Counted from the stretch's first letter, positions 55,231-63,854 are shown. The stretch is 64,000 nucleotides of DNA from Synechococcus sp. UW179A (GCF_900473965.1 NZ_UCNJ01000018.1:62001-126000), one strand, 5' to 3'. Notes: generated by a model from the sequence alone, not told the origin. Program-made: numbers and translations.

Positions 55231-56058
55231 TCATTGGTCGGAGGGCTGCATCGGTCCGCGCAGGTTACCCGTCCTGAACTGAACGACGTAGGGGTTGTCG
55301 GTGGAGCGATACTCATCGACGCTGCCGTCCCACTGAAAACGGCCTCCGTAGAGCATCACGATGCGTTCCGCAGAACGCTCGATTGTGCTCTGCACATGAC
55401 TCACCACAACTGAGCAGCCACGGGCCACGGTCGTGGTCTTCACGATCAGATCCTCGATGCGAGTTGAGGCAACCGGATCAAGGCCTGCCGTCGGCTCGTC
55501 GTAAAGCAACAGTGGCATCGCCCCCTCTTCGCGGTCGGGATCGTCAATCAAAGCCCTGGCGAAGCTCACCCGTTTCTGCATACCTCCACTGAGCTGGCCG
55601 GGATACTTATCTGCCACATCATTCAGGCCAACGGCCTCAAGACACTGCTGAACCCGCTCACGAATCTGGGCAGGTTTCAGTCGCCCGAGGCGCATTAAAA
55701 GAAAGCCAACGTTTTCCTCAACGGTGAGTGAGGCCAGCAAGGCAGGGTTCTGAAACACCAGTCGCACATCCGGCGGACGGCGCTGATCAAGGCGCAAGTA
55801 ATCCTGCAGTTCTCCAAACAGGCGCAGTTCACCGGCAGTGGGCAACTGCAGACCAGCCAACAGCCGCAGGACCGTTGACTTCCCCGCCCCTGAAGGCCCA
55901 ACCACCGCAATACGCTCTCCCGGCTGCATGGAGAGCTTCACATTGTCCAGCACCGGCTTGGCCCCCCACTGCATCGTGAGGTCACGCATCTCCACCACAG
56001 GCGTCTGGGTTGCTGGAGAGGTCGGATCCAGCCTGGTCTGCACGGGGTTTCTACGCAT
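55231..56058 (-). CDS. MlaF-like ABC transporter ATPase
   Basis: 275 residues. Motifs are Walker A GPSGAGKSTVLRLLAG, signature LSGGMQKRVSFARALIDDP, Walker B LLLYDEPTAGLDPVAS and switch VVVSHVQSTIERSAERIV. It is paired with the downstream MCE protein in a lipid-transport type ABC system. The start is ATG 56058. The upstream AGGAGG (16 bases away) fits a four-codon open frame instead, whose TAA overlaps this ATG as TAATG; GTG 56085 is an unlikely alternative. Confidence 0.93.
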   Translation of the reverse strand: MRRNPVQTRLDPTSPATQTPVVEMRDLTMQWGAKPVLDNVKLSMQPGERIAVVGPSGAGKSTVLRLLAGLQLPTAGELRLFGELQDYLRLDQRRPPDVRLVFQNPALLASLTVEENVGFLLMRLGRLKPAQIRERVQQCLEAVGLNDVADKYPGQLSGGMQKRVSFARALIDDPDREEGAMPLLLYDEPTAGLDPVASTRIEDLIVKTTTVARGCSVVVSHVQSTIERSAERIVMLYGGRFQWDGSVDEYRSTDNPYVVQFRTGNLRGPMQPSDQ

Positions 56059-56211
56059 TAGAGGCCCATATTGCCTCCTTTGCACTGAAGGGGATGGCCA
56101 TCAAGAACAACTTCCGTACAGTTCCCTCATCGCAAGGGAAGCGACGACCTCGGCCCCGGATTGCACTTGACCAGCCCCAGCCACCGCGGACGCCGTCAAC
56201 GCATCCGAGCC

Positions 56212-57573
56212 ATGCAGGCCGCACGGCAGCGTGATCTGATGATGCGCTCCCGCCGGGCGGTGCGTTGGCTCCAACCAGGTCTGGTGGTAAAGCGTTGGTT
56301 GCTCACCTCAGGAATTGGACTGATGTTGGCCCTGCTGGGCGCTGCGGTCTGGGCCGATTTACAGCCGATCTACTGGATGCTCTGGGCCATCCAGGAATCA
56401 TTGAGCTGGATCACTCGAGTGTTGCCGAGGGGAATTACCGGGCCGTTGGTTCTACTTGTGGGCGTCGGCCTGCTGCTCTGGGGGCAGAGCCGCAGCTTCG
56501 GTTCCATCCAACAGGCCCTGGCCCCTGAAAAAGACACCGTTTTGGTGGATGCACTGCGCGCAAAAAGCCGCCTCAACCGTGGTCCAAACATCGTCGCCAT
56601 CGGCGGCGGCACCGGGCTTTCCACGCTGCTGAGTGGCCTCAAGCGTTACAGCAGCCACATCACGGCCGTCGTCACCGTGGCTGACGATGGCGGCAGCAGC
56701 GGCGTGCTGCGGCGAGAGCTAGGCGTTCAACCACCCGGCGACATCCGCAACTGTCTGGCAGCGTTATCCACCGAAGAACCGCTGCTGACCCGTCTGTTCC
56801 AGTACCGCTTCTCAGCAGGAGGGGGCCTTGAGGGTCACAGCTTCGGCAATCTTTTTCTTTCAGCGCTCACCGCTATCACCGGCAGCCTAGAAACGGCGAT
56901 CACCGCCTCAAGCCGAGTGCTGGCCGTACAGGGTCAGGTGGTGCCTGCCACGAATGTGGATGTGCGGCTTTGGGCTGAACTGGAGGACGGTCGCCGCATC
57001 GAAGGGGAATCGGCGATCGGGAAAGCACCGAGCCCAATCGTTCGTCTGGGATGTCTGCCGGAACGCCCCCCAGCGCTGCCGAGGGCTTTGGAGGCCATCG
57101 CACAGGCGGATCTGATTCTGCTGGGCCCTGGCAGCCTCTACACCTCACTGCTGCCCAATCTGCTGGTTCCTGAACTGGTAAGTGCCATTCAGCGCAGCCG
57201 TGCGCCGAAGCTCTACATCTGCAATCTGATGACACAGCCCGGTGAAACTGACGGACTGGATGTGAGTGGACATCTGAGGGCCATCGAAGCGCAACTGGCC
57301 TCTCTAGGCATCAACCACCGACTCTTTGATGCCGTGCTCGCTCAAGAGCCGATCGGAGACTCACCACTGATCAAGCATTACCGCTCACGCGGAGCTGAGC
57401 CGGTGACCTGCAATCGCCGCGAGCTAGAGGCCGAGGGATACGACGTGATGGAAGCACCACTGCAAGGCAGCAGGCCAACAGCAACCCTGCGTCATGACCC
57501 TCGCAGTCTGGCGCTGGGAGTGATGCGCTTTTACAGAAAACACAAAACTGATAAATCTTCTGTAGCGAGTTAA
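56212..57573 (+). CDS. YvcK/CofD-like gluconeogenesis factor with N-terminal membrane helices
   Basis: About 453 residues. Two hydrophobic helices (WLLTSGIGLMLALLGAAVW and LVLLVGVGLLLWG) precede the YvcK core, which starts VAIGGGTGLSTLLSGLKRY, then TVADDGGSSGVLRRELG, PPGDIRNCLAAL and LLGPGSLYTSLLPNL. B. subtilis YvcK binds UDP-GlcNAc and supports growth on gluconeogenic carbon; the membrane part is typical of cyanobacteria. ATG 56212 or 56239 is the start; TTG 56161 is less likely. Confidence 0.9.
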   Translation: MQAARQRDLMMRSRRAVRWLQPGLVVKRWLLTSGIGLMLALLGAAVWADLQPIYWMLWAIQESLSWITRVLPRGITGPLVLLVGVGLLLWGQSRSFGSIQQALAPEKDTVLVDALRAKSRLNRGPNIVAIGGGTGLSTLLSGLKRYSSHITAVVTVADDGGSSGVLRRELGVQPPGDIRNCLAALSTEEPLLTRLFQYRFSAGGGLEGHSFGNLFLSALTAITGSLETAITASSRVLAVQGQVVPATNVDVRLWAELEDGRRIEGESAIGKAPSPIVRLGCLPERPPALPRALEAIAQADLILLGPGSLYTSLLPNLLVPELVSAIQRSRAPKLYICNLMTQPGETDGLDVSGHLRAIEAQLASLGINHRLFDAVLAQEPIGDSPLIKHYRSRGAEPVTCNRRELEAEGYDVMEAPLQGSRPTATLRHDPRSLALGVMRFYRKHKTDKSSVAS

Positions 57574-57622
57574 ATCATTCCAACTAAATCTTCAATTCAA
57601 GAAACAAAATCTTTTTTGGAGG

Positions 57623-58243
57623 TCAATACGCGTCCTGCATCTCATAAAAGTCAGGCTGCACATAGTCTTTACGCAAAGGCCAACCGGTCCAGTCCTCAGG
57701 CATCAGCAACCGCTTGGGATGGGGGTGACCTTTAAAGGTAATACCGAACATGTCGTATGTTTCGCGCTCTTGCCAATCAGACCCGCGAAACAGCCCGTAG
57801 AGGCTGGGAACACTCGGCTCTCCTTCTCTGGGGAGAAACACTTTCAGGCGCACTTCGCGCAACTGATCAACAACTCCATCGGCAACCTCAGCCATGGCAA
57901 TGAAGTGGTAGAAGCTGACCAGTTGCTGCCCGGGCCCTTCGTCGTAACCACCCTGGCACTGCAGATGATCAAATCCATGGCTTTTGAGAGCCGCGGCAAT
58001 CACGGGGAGGAACAACCCCTCAACGCCAATCTGCTCAACCCCGACATGGTCAGGATCCAGAACCACATGTTCAAAGCCTTGCTCAGTCAGCCATTCACTA
58101 ACGGGACCTGGCTCTGGACCTGTTGCCACTGGAGCATCCTTCTTGACCTCCTTCTCAGATTTGGGGTTGTTCTCAGCTTCGCTGACCTTTTCGGGTTTTT
58201 TGACCTTCTCGGGTTTGTTGTCCTTTTCAGGGGTGGCGCTCAT
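57623..58243 (-). CDS. ndhJ: NDH-1 subunit J
   Basis: 206 residues. The NuoC/30-kDa-like core has [21 protein letters not shown] and the family signature [22 protein letters not shown]...PLRKDY. It is part of the peripheral arm of the ferredoxin-dependent NDH-1 complex of thylakoids. The first about 47 residues are a charged low-complexity extension ([15 protein letters not shown]) that is longer than in most homologues. ATGA overlap with ndhK shows operon structure ndhC-K-J. Confidence 0.95.
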   Translation of the reverse strand: MSATPEKDNKPEKVKKPEKVSEAENNPKSEKEVKKDAPVATGPEPGPVSEWLTEQGFEHVVLDPDHVGVEQIGVEGLFLPVIAAALKSHGFDHLQCQGGYDEGPGQQLVSFYHFIAMAEVADGVVDQLREVRLKVFLPREGEPSVPSLYGLFRGSDWQERETYDMFGITFKGHPHPKRLLMPEDWTGWPLRKDYVQPDFYEMQDAY

Positions 58244-59034
58244 GACTCTTCAGGGATGGTGACGGTCTCCGCTTCGACCCTCTCGGCTTGGGCAGTCTCC
58301 AGGGCGGGCATCGGCATCCCTGCACCAGGCTTCAGAGCAGCGACCTGTGTTTCAGCACGCAAGTAGGCACCGGTCACGATTGGCTCCACAGGAGTCATCG
58401 CATGCTCCACCGTGCAGTAGCGGTGGGTTTGCATCAACAGACGGCGATCGGCAACGGATTCGTTGGCCACTTTCTTGCGGAGTTTGATCACAGCATCGAA
58501 GATCGCTTCAGGCCTTGGCGGACAGCCGGGAAGATAAAGGTCAACGGGAATCAGCTTGTCCACACCACGGACAGCGGTTGTCGAGTCTGCACTGAACATG
58601 CCACCGGTGATGGTGCAGGCACCCATGGCGATCACATATTTAGGTTCGGGCATCTGCTCATACAAACGCACCAATGCAGGCGCCATTTTCATGGTGACTG
58701 TGCCAGCAACGAGCAACAGGTCTGCTTGGCGAGGTGAACTTCTCGGCACGAGACCGAAACGATCGAAATCGAATCGCGAGCCAAGCAAGGCAGCAAATTC
58801 GATGAAACAGCAAGCCGTTCCGTAGAGAAGAGGCCAGAGACTGCTCAGTCGGGCCCAGTTGTGAAGATCATCAAGGCTGGTGAGGATGATGTTTTCACTG
58901 AGGTCCTGGGTGACGGTCGGCACCCCATCAGCGGCACCAGCCACTGGGGCACAACTTGATTCCCTCAGATCGCGGACGGCCTGGATCGAGGGGGCTTCTC
59001 CAGTTGTTGCAGCTCGTTCAATGGATGAGGTCAT
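58240..59034 (-). CDS. ndhK: NDH-1 subunit K
   Basis: 264 residues, the NuoB-like [4Fe-4S] (N2) subunit. The cluster cysteines are in [30 protein letters not shown] and [15 protein letters not shown], the full four-cysteine set. ATG 59034 ([12 protein letters not shown]) is the start; the longer frame overlaps ndhC. It sits four bases after ndhC and overlaps ndhJ by four bases. Confidence 0.96.
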   Translation of the reverse strand: MTSSIERAATTGEAPSIQAVRDLRESSCAPVAGAADGVPTVTQDLSENIILTSLDDLHNWARLSSLWPLLYGTACCFIEFAALLGSRFDFDRFGLVPRSSPRQADLLLVAGTVTMKMAPALVRLYEQMPEPKYVIAMGACTITGGMFSADSTTAVRGVDKLIPVDLYLPGCPPRPEAIFDAVIKLRKKVANESVADRRLLMQTHRYCTVEHAMTPVEPIVTGAYLRAETQVAALKPGAGMPMPALETAQAERVEAETVTIPEES

Positions 59035-59038
59035 GGGA

Positions 59039-59401
59039 TCAGCTCCACTCCAGGGCGCCCTTACGCCAGGCATAGGCCAAAGCCACCACGAGGATGGCAA
59101 TGAACACCAACGCTTCTATGAAAGCCAAAATACCTAGTCGGTGGAATGCCACGGCCCAGGGGTAGAGAAATACCGTCTCCACATCAAAGATCACGAAAAC
59201 CAGCGCAAACATGTAGTAGCGGATGTTGAACTGGATCCAAGCTCCACCGATCGGCTCCATGCCCGATTCATAGGTGAGCTCGCGCTCACCGACCTGACTG
59301 CGCGGCGAAACAAGCTTGTTGGTCACCAAAGCCAGCACCGGCACAGCTCCCGCAATCAGAAGGAAGCCCAGAAAAGCGTCATACCCCTGGAGCACAAACA
59401 T
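59039..59401 (-). CDS. ndhC: NDH-1 subunit 3 (C)
   Basis: 120 residues with three transmembrane helices. The signature [26 protein letters not shown] is diagnostic for NuoA/NdhC, followed by [14 protein letters not shown]. It is the first gene of ndhC-K-J. ATG 59401 is the family start. It is divergent from rubA, with about 100 bp between the two starts holding both promoters. Confidence 0.97.
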   Translation of the reverse strand: MFVLQGYDAFLGFLLIAGAVPVLALVTNKLVSPRSQVGERELTYESGMEPIGGAWIQFNIRYYMFALVFVIFDVETVFLYPWAVAFHRLGILAFIEALVFIAILVVALAYAWRKGALEWS

Positions 59402-59503
59402 CTGGGCAGCACCAATGTTCAATTCAGTCTGGCATTTGCAGCCTCTGGCTGACGTTTGGCCAGGTAACGCAGATAGAGTGTCCACCCCTTCGGTCAGTCA
59501 GCG

Positions 59504-59971
59504 GTGAGCGACGAAATACAGGCACCGCAGGACCCTGCGAGTCAGAGCACGACTGACGACGAGCCGAAAAGCTCAGATGTGGATTCCTCAGAAGAAATTT
59601 CTGCAGAGGCCAAGGTGCGCGCCCCAGAAAAAACTCTGGCTGAACAAGCCAGTGATCCACTCACGCACCGTTTCGAATGCAGAAGCTGCGGATTCGTTTA
59701 CGACCCAGAAGAAGGCGTCAAAAAATTGCGCATCGAATCAGGAACAGCTTTTCAGCAGCTGGATGCATACAGCTTCCGCTGTCCGGTCTGCCGCAGCAGA
59801 GTCGGTGCCTTCCGCGACATCGGACCACGCTCCAAGGCCAGTGGTTTTGAAGAGAATCTCGATTTCGGTCTGGGAGTCAACCGTTTGACACCAGGACAGA
59901 AGAATGTGCTGATCTTCGGCAGTTTGGCTCTTGGATTTGCCTTCTTCCTCTCGTTGTATTCCCTGCGTTAA
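59504..59971 (+). CDS. rubA: Membrane-anchored rubredoxin (RubA)
   Basis: 155 residues. Residues 1-50 are an acidic, low-complexity leader. The rubredoxin core has iron ligands C59, C62, C93 and C96 (FECRSCGFVYDPEEG, FRCPVCRSRVGAF). The C-terminal helix (NVLIFGSLALGFAFFLSLY) anchors it in the thylakoid. RubA is needed for photosystem assembly (PSI/PSII) in cyanobacteria. GTG 59504 is the start. It precedes ycf48 and psbEFLJ, a conserved PSII assembly neighbourhood. Confidence 0.95.
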   Translation: MSDEIQAPQDPASQSTTDDEPKSSDVDSSEEISAEAKVRAPEKTLAEQASDPLTHRFECRSCGFVYDPEEGVKKLRIESGTAFQQLDAYSFRCPVCRSRVGAFRDIGPRSKASGFEENLDFGLGVNRLTPGQKNVLIFGSLALGFAFFLSLYSLR

Positions 59972-59985
59972 CAACTGAATAGTCT

Positions 59986-60003
59986 GCGCAGAATGTTCTG
60001 CGC
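59986..60003. repeat. 18-bp inverted repeat between rubA and ycf48
   Basis: GCGCAGAA-TG-TTCTGCGC is a perfect 8-bp palindrome with a two-base centre, located 15 bp after the rubA stop. It could be a dyad operator or, as RNA, a tight hairpin. No T-run follows, so it is not a standard terminator. Confidence 0.8.
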
Positions 60004-60049
60004 TGAATCACTCTAATTGCTCCAAGCCTGCCTTCCTTCTCAATCCGGC

Positions 60050-61060
60050 ATGAATTCCCTGATCAAATCCCTGGCCAAGTTGGCACTCGTGGTCTGCATC
60101 GGCTTCGGTCTCGGTGGTTGCGTCACCACCAAAGTTCCGACAGCAACTGCCAGCCCCTGGCAGGTGATTGATCTCAATACCCAGGCCAATCCGCTTGATA
60201 TTGCTTTCACCAGCGCCAACCATGGCTTCCTGGTGGGCAGCAACCGCCTGATCCTGGAGAGCAACGATGGTGGTGCGAGCTGGAACGAGCGCAGTCTGGA
60301 TCTGCCGGAGGAAGAGAACTTTCGCCTGATCAGCATCGCTTTTGATGGGGATGATGGCTGGATCGCCGGTCAGCCCGGCCTACTGATGCACACCACCGAC
60401 GCTGGGCAGAACTGGACGCGATTGTTCCTGGACACCAAGCTGCCAGGCGAGCCATACCTAATCACGGCCCTTGGTCCCAATAGCGCCGAACTGGCCACCA
60501 ACGTGGGGGCTGTGTACAGAACCAGCGACGGTGGTGGCAGCTGGGATGCCGAGGTGAGCGATGCAGCCGGTGCAACCCGTGACCTGCGTCGTAGCCCTGA
60601 CGGTGCCTACGTGAGCGTGAGCAGCCTGGGCAACTTCTATGCCACCTGGGATCCCGGACAACCGGTCTGGCAGGTTCACCAACGGGTCAGCAGCCAACGT
60701 CTTCAGAGCATCGGCTACCAGCCCGATGGCCGACTCTGGATGGTGGCTCGCGGCGCTCAGATTCGCTTCAACGAGGACCCCTCTGACAACGAAAACTGGA
60801 GCAAGCCAATCATCCCCATCACCAACGGTTACGGCTACCTCGATATGGCCTGGTCGGATGACGGCGCGATCTGGGCCAGCGGTGGCAACGGCACCCTTCT
60901 TGTTAGCCGAGACGAAGGCAACAGTTGGGAGCGCGATCCTGAAAGCGTGCAGGCGCCAACCAATTTCACGCGCTTTGTTTTCGACGACACTGAGCGCCAA
61001 CAGCATGCCTTCCTACTGGGCGAGAGGGGATTAATGCTGCGTTGGTCCGCGCTGACTTGA
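60050..61060 (+). CDS. ycf48: PSII assembly factor Ycf48 (HCF136)
   Basis: 336 residues. A lipoprotein signal with lipobox GFGLGGC (C24) suggests anchoring on the lumenal side. The rest is a seven-bladed beta-propeller with BNR/Asp-box-like repeats (SNDGGASWNERS, TTDAGQNWTRLF, TSDGGGSWDAEV, SRDEGNSWERDP). Ycf48 binds precursor D1 early in PSII assembly and repair. ATG 60050 begins MNSLIKSLAKLALVV; TTG 60017 is not supported. It is followed by psbEFLJ. Confidence 0.96.
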   Translation: MNSLIKSLAKLALVVCIGFGLGGCVTTKVPTATASPWQVIDLNTQANPLDIAFTSANHGFLVGSNRLILESNDGGASWNERSLDLPEEENFRLISIAFDGDDGWIAGQPGLLMHTTDAGQNWTRLFLDTKLPGEPYLITALGPNSAELATNVGAVYRTSDGGGSWDAEVSDAAGATRDLRRSPDGAYVSVSSLGNFYATWDPGQPVWQVHQRVSSQRLQSIGYQPDGRLWMVARGAQIRFNEDPSDNENWSKPIIPITNGYGYLDMAWSDDGAIWASGGNGTLLVSRDEGNSWERDPESVQAPTNFTRFVFDDTERQQHAFLLGERGLMLRWSALT

Positions 61061-61108
61061 ATTTTTTTCCCGCCGACCAACAACTCTTCGTAACCAACTA
61101 GGAGGCAC

Positions 61109-61231
61109 ATGCGCGGACGCGAGCCCTATGCACTTAGGATCTCGCAAGACAGAGGATCTTTTTCATGGCTGGAGGCTCTACGGGTGAACGCCCGTTTTTC
61201 GAGATCATCACCAGCATCCGCTACTGGGTGA
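61109..61231 (+). other. Out-of-frame leader ORF overlapping psbE start
   Basis: A 40-codon frame starts at ATG 61109, three bases after a perfect AGGAGG, and ends inside psbE in another frame. Its peptide ([16 protein letters not shown]...) resembles nothing I know. It may be a chance frame or an upstream regulatory ORF, and translation depends on where psbE transcription starts. Confidence 0.3.
61135..61140 (+). promoter_or_regulatory. Possible -10 element for psbEFLJ
   Basis: TAGGAT lies 24 bp before the psbE ATG in a context (TGCACTTAGGATCTCG) resembling a -10 box. No -35 hexamer is apparent, so the call is weak. Confidence 0.3.
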
Positions 61232-61416
61232 TCCATGCCATCACGCTGCCTTCCATCTTCCTTGCAGGCTTCCTTTTCGTATCGACAGGTCTTGCCTACG
61301 ACGCCTTTGGAACTCCCCGACCGGATGCCTACTTCCAGGTCAATGAAGGCAAAGCACCCGTTCTGAGCCAGCGATTCGAAGGCAAGTCAGACCTCGATGT
61401 CCGCTTGAATAAGTAA
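61165..61416 (+). CDS. psbE: Cytochrome b559 subunit alpha (PsbE)
   Basis: 83 residues. One transmembrane helix with the haem-ligating histidine in [20 protein letters not shown] and the conserved lumenal [10 protein letters not shown] segment. It pairs with PsbF to bind haem in PSII. It is the first gene of psbE-F-L-J. Confidence 0.98.
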   Translation: MAGGSTGERPFFEIITSIRYWVIHAITLPSIFLAGFLFVSTGLAYDAFGTPRPDAYFQVNEGKAPVLSQRFEGKSDLDVRLNK

Positions 61417-61425
61417 TTCCCATCC

Positions 61426-61563
61426 ATGACTCAGTCTCCAACCACCTCTAAACCACGCGTATACCCGATCTTCACGGTCCGCTGGCTTGCGCTCCACACT
61501 CTGGGCGTCCCAACTGTCTTTTTCCTGGGTGCTCTGGCAGCCATGCAGTTCATCCGTCGCTGA
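61426..61563 (+). CDS. psbF: Cytochrome b559 subunit beta (PsbF)
   Basis: 45 residues. [20 protein letters not shown] contains the haem histidine, and the helix ends [13 protein letters not shown]. It starts nine bases after the psbE stop. Confidence 0.98.
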   Translation: MTQSPTTSKPRVYPIFTVRWLALHTLGVPTVFFLGALAAMQFIRR

Positions 61564-61584
61564 TTTCAACAGACCTGACACATC

Positions 61585-61704
61585 ATGGAGCGCAACAAAA
61601 ACCCCAACACATTGCCTGTTGAACTCAACAGGACCAGCCTTTATTTAGGTCTGCTGTTTGTGTTTGTCACAGGCATCCTGTTTTCCAGCTACTTCTTTAA
61701 CTGA
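61585..61704 (+). CDS. psbL: Photosystem II protein PsbL
   Basis: 39 residues. The sequence [20 protein letters not shown] followed by the helix [19 protein letters not shown] is diagnostic. It supports PSII dimer stability and quinone-site protection. Confidence 0.98.
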   Translation: MERNKNPNTLPVELNRTSLYLGLLFVFVTGILFSSYFFN

Positions 61705-61716
61705 GGATCCGAAATC

Positions 61717-61917
61717 ATGAGCGGAAAGAAATCCGGACTACCCGACGGTCGTATTCCTGATCGACTTCCTGATGGCACTCCAGCGGTCAAATGGCGCTCA
61801 CGCTGGACAGAAGGTGCTCTTCCCCTCTGGCTGGTCGCAACAGCTGGTGGCATGGCTGCAATTTTCGTTGTTGGCTTGTTCTTCTACGGCTCTTACACGG
61901 GCGTTGGTTCGGCTTGA
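61717..61917 (+). CDS. psbJ: Photosystem II protein PsbJ
   Basis: 66 residues. An N-terminal extension ([19 protein letters not shown]) is followed by [30 protein letters not shown], the single PsbJ helix. It is the last gene of psbEFLJ. A terminator follows after about 30 bp. Confidence 0.97.
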   Translation: MSGKKSGLPDGRIPDRLPDGTPAVKWRSRWTEGALPLWLVATAGGMAAIFVVGLFFYGSYTGVGSA

Positions 61918-61947
61918 TCTTTCAAGTCTCAGCCTTCCAAAAAAAAT

Positions 61948-61971
61948 ACCGGGTTTAAGCCCGGTTTTTTT
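61948..61971 (+). terminator. Intrinsic terminator after psbEFLJ
   Basis: ACCGGG-TTTAAG-CCCGGT forms a 6-bp stem that can extend by A-T pairing into the flanking A-run and T-run, followed by a T-tract. The flanking A-run makes it potentially active in both directions. Confidence 0.88.
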
Positions 61972-61980
61972 GTGGGCTAA

Positions 61981-62022
61981 TTTTCGATCAATCAATTTCT
62001 AATGAAATTGATTGATCGAAAA
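61981..62022. repeat. Perfect 19-bp inverted repeat
   Basis: TTTTCGATCAATCAATTTC (61981-61999) pairs exactly with 62004-62022 around the four-base loop TAAT. It lies between the psbEFLJ terminator and the 3' end of the convergent YdcF-type gene, 11 bp away. It has no GC-rich core and no external T-run on either strand. Confidence 0.95.
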
Positions 62023-62033
62023 GATTGTTAGAC

Positions 62034-62801
62034 CTACCAAGTTTGATAGACGAGACGCCCAAGCAATTCACGTAAAGCCCGGGAGCTGCTATCAAAAGCG
62101 CCAGCGCTCGGAAGCCACTGGGTGGGATCTCGCCAGATTGAACCCGCCCATTGGCCACGGGCCTGGAAATCCACCGGGAATGGCACGACCTTCAGACCCT
62201 GCCGTTCAAACAATCGTTGAGCTCGGCGCATATGAAATGCACTGGTCACCAGAAGAATGCGCGGACTTATGGTTGAGCGATCAGATGGCTGCAACAGCTG
62301 GCGAATCGCGACGGCTTCCTCGGCTGTATTGACCACAGGCGGCGTGCTCTGCATCGCCGCAGCAGGGATGCCCAGCTGTTGCGCTTCCTCTATGTAACGC
62401 TGCCCCTCCGGAGGCTGGCCCGGCCTGAACGGACTGGAACCGCCTGTAAAAAGCAATCGCTGTGCTTTGCCATGACGATAGAGATCAAGCCCAGCGAAGA
62501 AGCGATCAGGGTCATACCACTCGCTAACGCGCGCTGCTCCTGGCGCGGGGTGACGTCCGCCACTGAGCACAACGATCGCATCAACCGAGGGAACCTTGGC
62601 TGCGGATTGGCGACGCCAAGGATTCTCCAACCACCGCCAAAGGATTTGGCTCACCAAACCCAGAGAAAAAACCCAAAGCAGCACCACTGCAGTGATAACC
62701 GGCCAGCGCCAGCGACCGATCAAACCCACCAGCAGCAGAATCAGACTGAGGCCAAGGGGCAACACAGCCAGGGGCAGAATTTTGCTCAGCCAGTAGGCCA
62801 T
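62034..62801 (-). CDS. YdcF/DUF218-family membrane protein
   Basis: 255 residues. Two N-terminal transmembrane helices (LPLAVLPLGLSLILLLVGL and WPVITAVVLLWVFSLGLVS) precede the DUF218 domain: VDAIVVLSGGRHPAPGAARVSEW, LLFTGGSSPFRPGQPPEGQRY, STPPVVNTAEEAVAIRQLL and LLVTSAFHMRRAQRLFERQG. Relatives (SanA, ElyC, YdcF) are envelope-linked and affect cell-wall precursor handling. The active site is not established. Confidence 0.9.
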   Translation of the reverse strand: MAYWLSKILPLAVLPLGLSLILLLVGLIGRWRWPVITAVVLLWVFSLGLVSQILWRWLENPWRRQSAAKVPSVDAIVVLSGGRHPAPGAARVSEWYDPDRFFAGLDLYRHGKAQRLLFTGGSSPFRPGQPPEGQRYIEEAQQLGIPAAAMQSTPPVVNTAEEAVAIRQLLQPSDRSTISPRILLVTSAFHMRRAQRLFERQGLKVVPFPVDFQARGQWAGSIWRDPTQWLPSAGAFDSSSRALRELLGRLVYQTW

Positions 62802-62831
62802 AGGGAAGATTCAGCCCAGTGGCTGTAACAC

Positions 62832-63854
62832 TCAGACGCCGTAAAACTCGCGATACCAACTAGCAAAGCGATCGACACCCTCCTCTATCGGCATGCTGGG
62901 ACGGAATCCAACCCACTCCTCAAGAGCGTGGGTATCCGCAGCAGTCGCCACCACATCACCAGGCTGCATTGGCTGGAAATCCTTGATCGCGTCTTTGCCG
63001 AGCGCCTGCTCCATCACTGCAATGAAGCGCAGCAGTTCAGTGGGCTGGCTGTTGCCAATATTGAACACTCGATGCGGAGCGGCGGCCGTTGCTGGATCGG
63101 GCTGCAGAGGATCAAATTCCGTATTAGCCGTCGCAGGTTTATCGCAGCAGCGAAGCACCCCTTCAACAATGTCATCGATGTAGGTGAAATCACGCTGCAT
63201 CTTGCCGTGGTTGAACACCTTGATCGGATCACCGGCCAGAATCGCTTTGGCAAACAGCATCGGCGCCATATCCGGCCGACCCCAGGGGCCATAGACGGTA
63301 AAAAACCGCAAACCGGTTGCAGGCAATCCATAGAGGTGGCTGTAGGTGTGGGCCATCAGCTCGTTGGCTTTCTTGCTGGCGGCGTAGAGGCTCACCGGAT
63401 GATTGACAGGTTGCTGCTCGTGGAACGGCAGGTTGCGATTGCCGCCATACACCGAACTACTGGAGGCATAGACAAGGTTCTCAACGCCGTGATGGCGACA
63501 GCCCTGAAGGATGTGCCCAAAACCCACCAGATTGCTCTGGATGTAAGCCGCTGGATTCTCCAGTGAGTAGCGAACACCGGCTTGCGCCGCCAGGTTCACC
63601 ACCACCCGCGGTTGCTCTGCAGCAAAAAGAGACATCAAATCTTCCCCATCCTCCAGCGCTAGCTGTTCAAACCGCCAAGCTCCGGCTTGAGCAGCAGCTT
63701 CAATGCGTTGGAGTCGGGCACGCTTGAGAGCCGGGTCGTAATAGTTGTTGAGGTTGTCGATACCGACTACCCGCCCACCACGTTCCAACAAACGCAGGCT
63801 CAGAGCTGCACCAATAAAACCAGCAGCACCGGTAACTAAAACAGGGTGTGTCAT
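62832..63854 (-). CDS. NAD-dependent epimerase, UDP-glucuronate 4-epimerase type
   Basis: 340 residues of the extended SDR family. The Rossmann motif is VLVTGAAGFIGAALSLRLLE, the active-site pair is Y-x3-K in SLYAASKKANELMAHTYSHL, and LRFFTVYGPWGRPDMAPMLF plus GKMQRDFTYIDDIVEGVL are typical of UDP-glucuronate 4-epimerases (GalE-like in length). It makes UDP-galacturonate for surface polysaccharide. Its start overlaps the stop of the UDP-glucose dehydrogenase gene (ATGA), which supplies its substrate. Confidence 0.93.
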   Translation of the reverse strand: MTHPVLVTGAAGFIGAALSLRLLERGGRVVGIDNLNNYYDPALKRARLQRIEAAAQAGAWRFEQLALEDGEDLMSLFAAEQPRVVVNLAAQAGVRYSLENPAAYIQSNLVGFGHILQGCRHHGVENLVYASSSSVYGGNRNLPFHEQQPVNHPVSLYAASKKANELMAHTYSHLYGLPATGLRFFTVYGPWGRPDMAPMLFAKAILAGDPIKVFNHGKMQRDFTYIDDIVEGVLRCCDKPATANTEFDPLQPDPATAAAPHRVFNIGNSQPTELLRFIAVMEQALGKDAIKDFQPMQPGDVVATAADTHALEEWVGFRPSMPIEEGVDRFASWYREFYGV

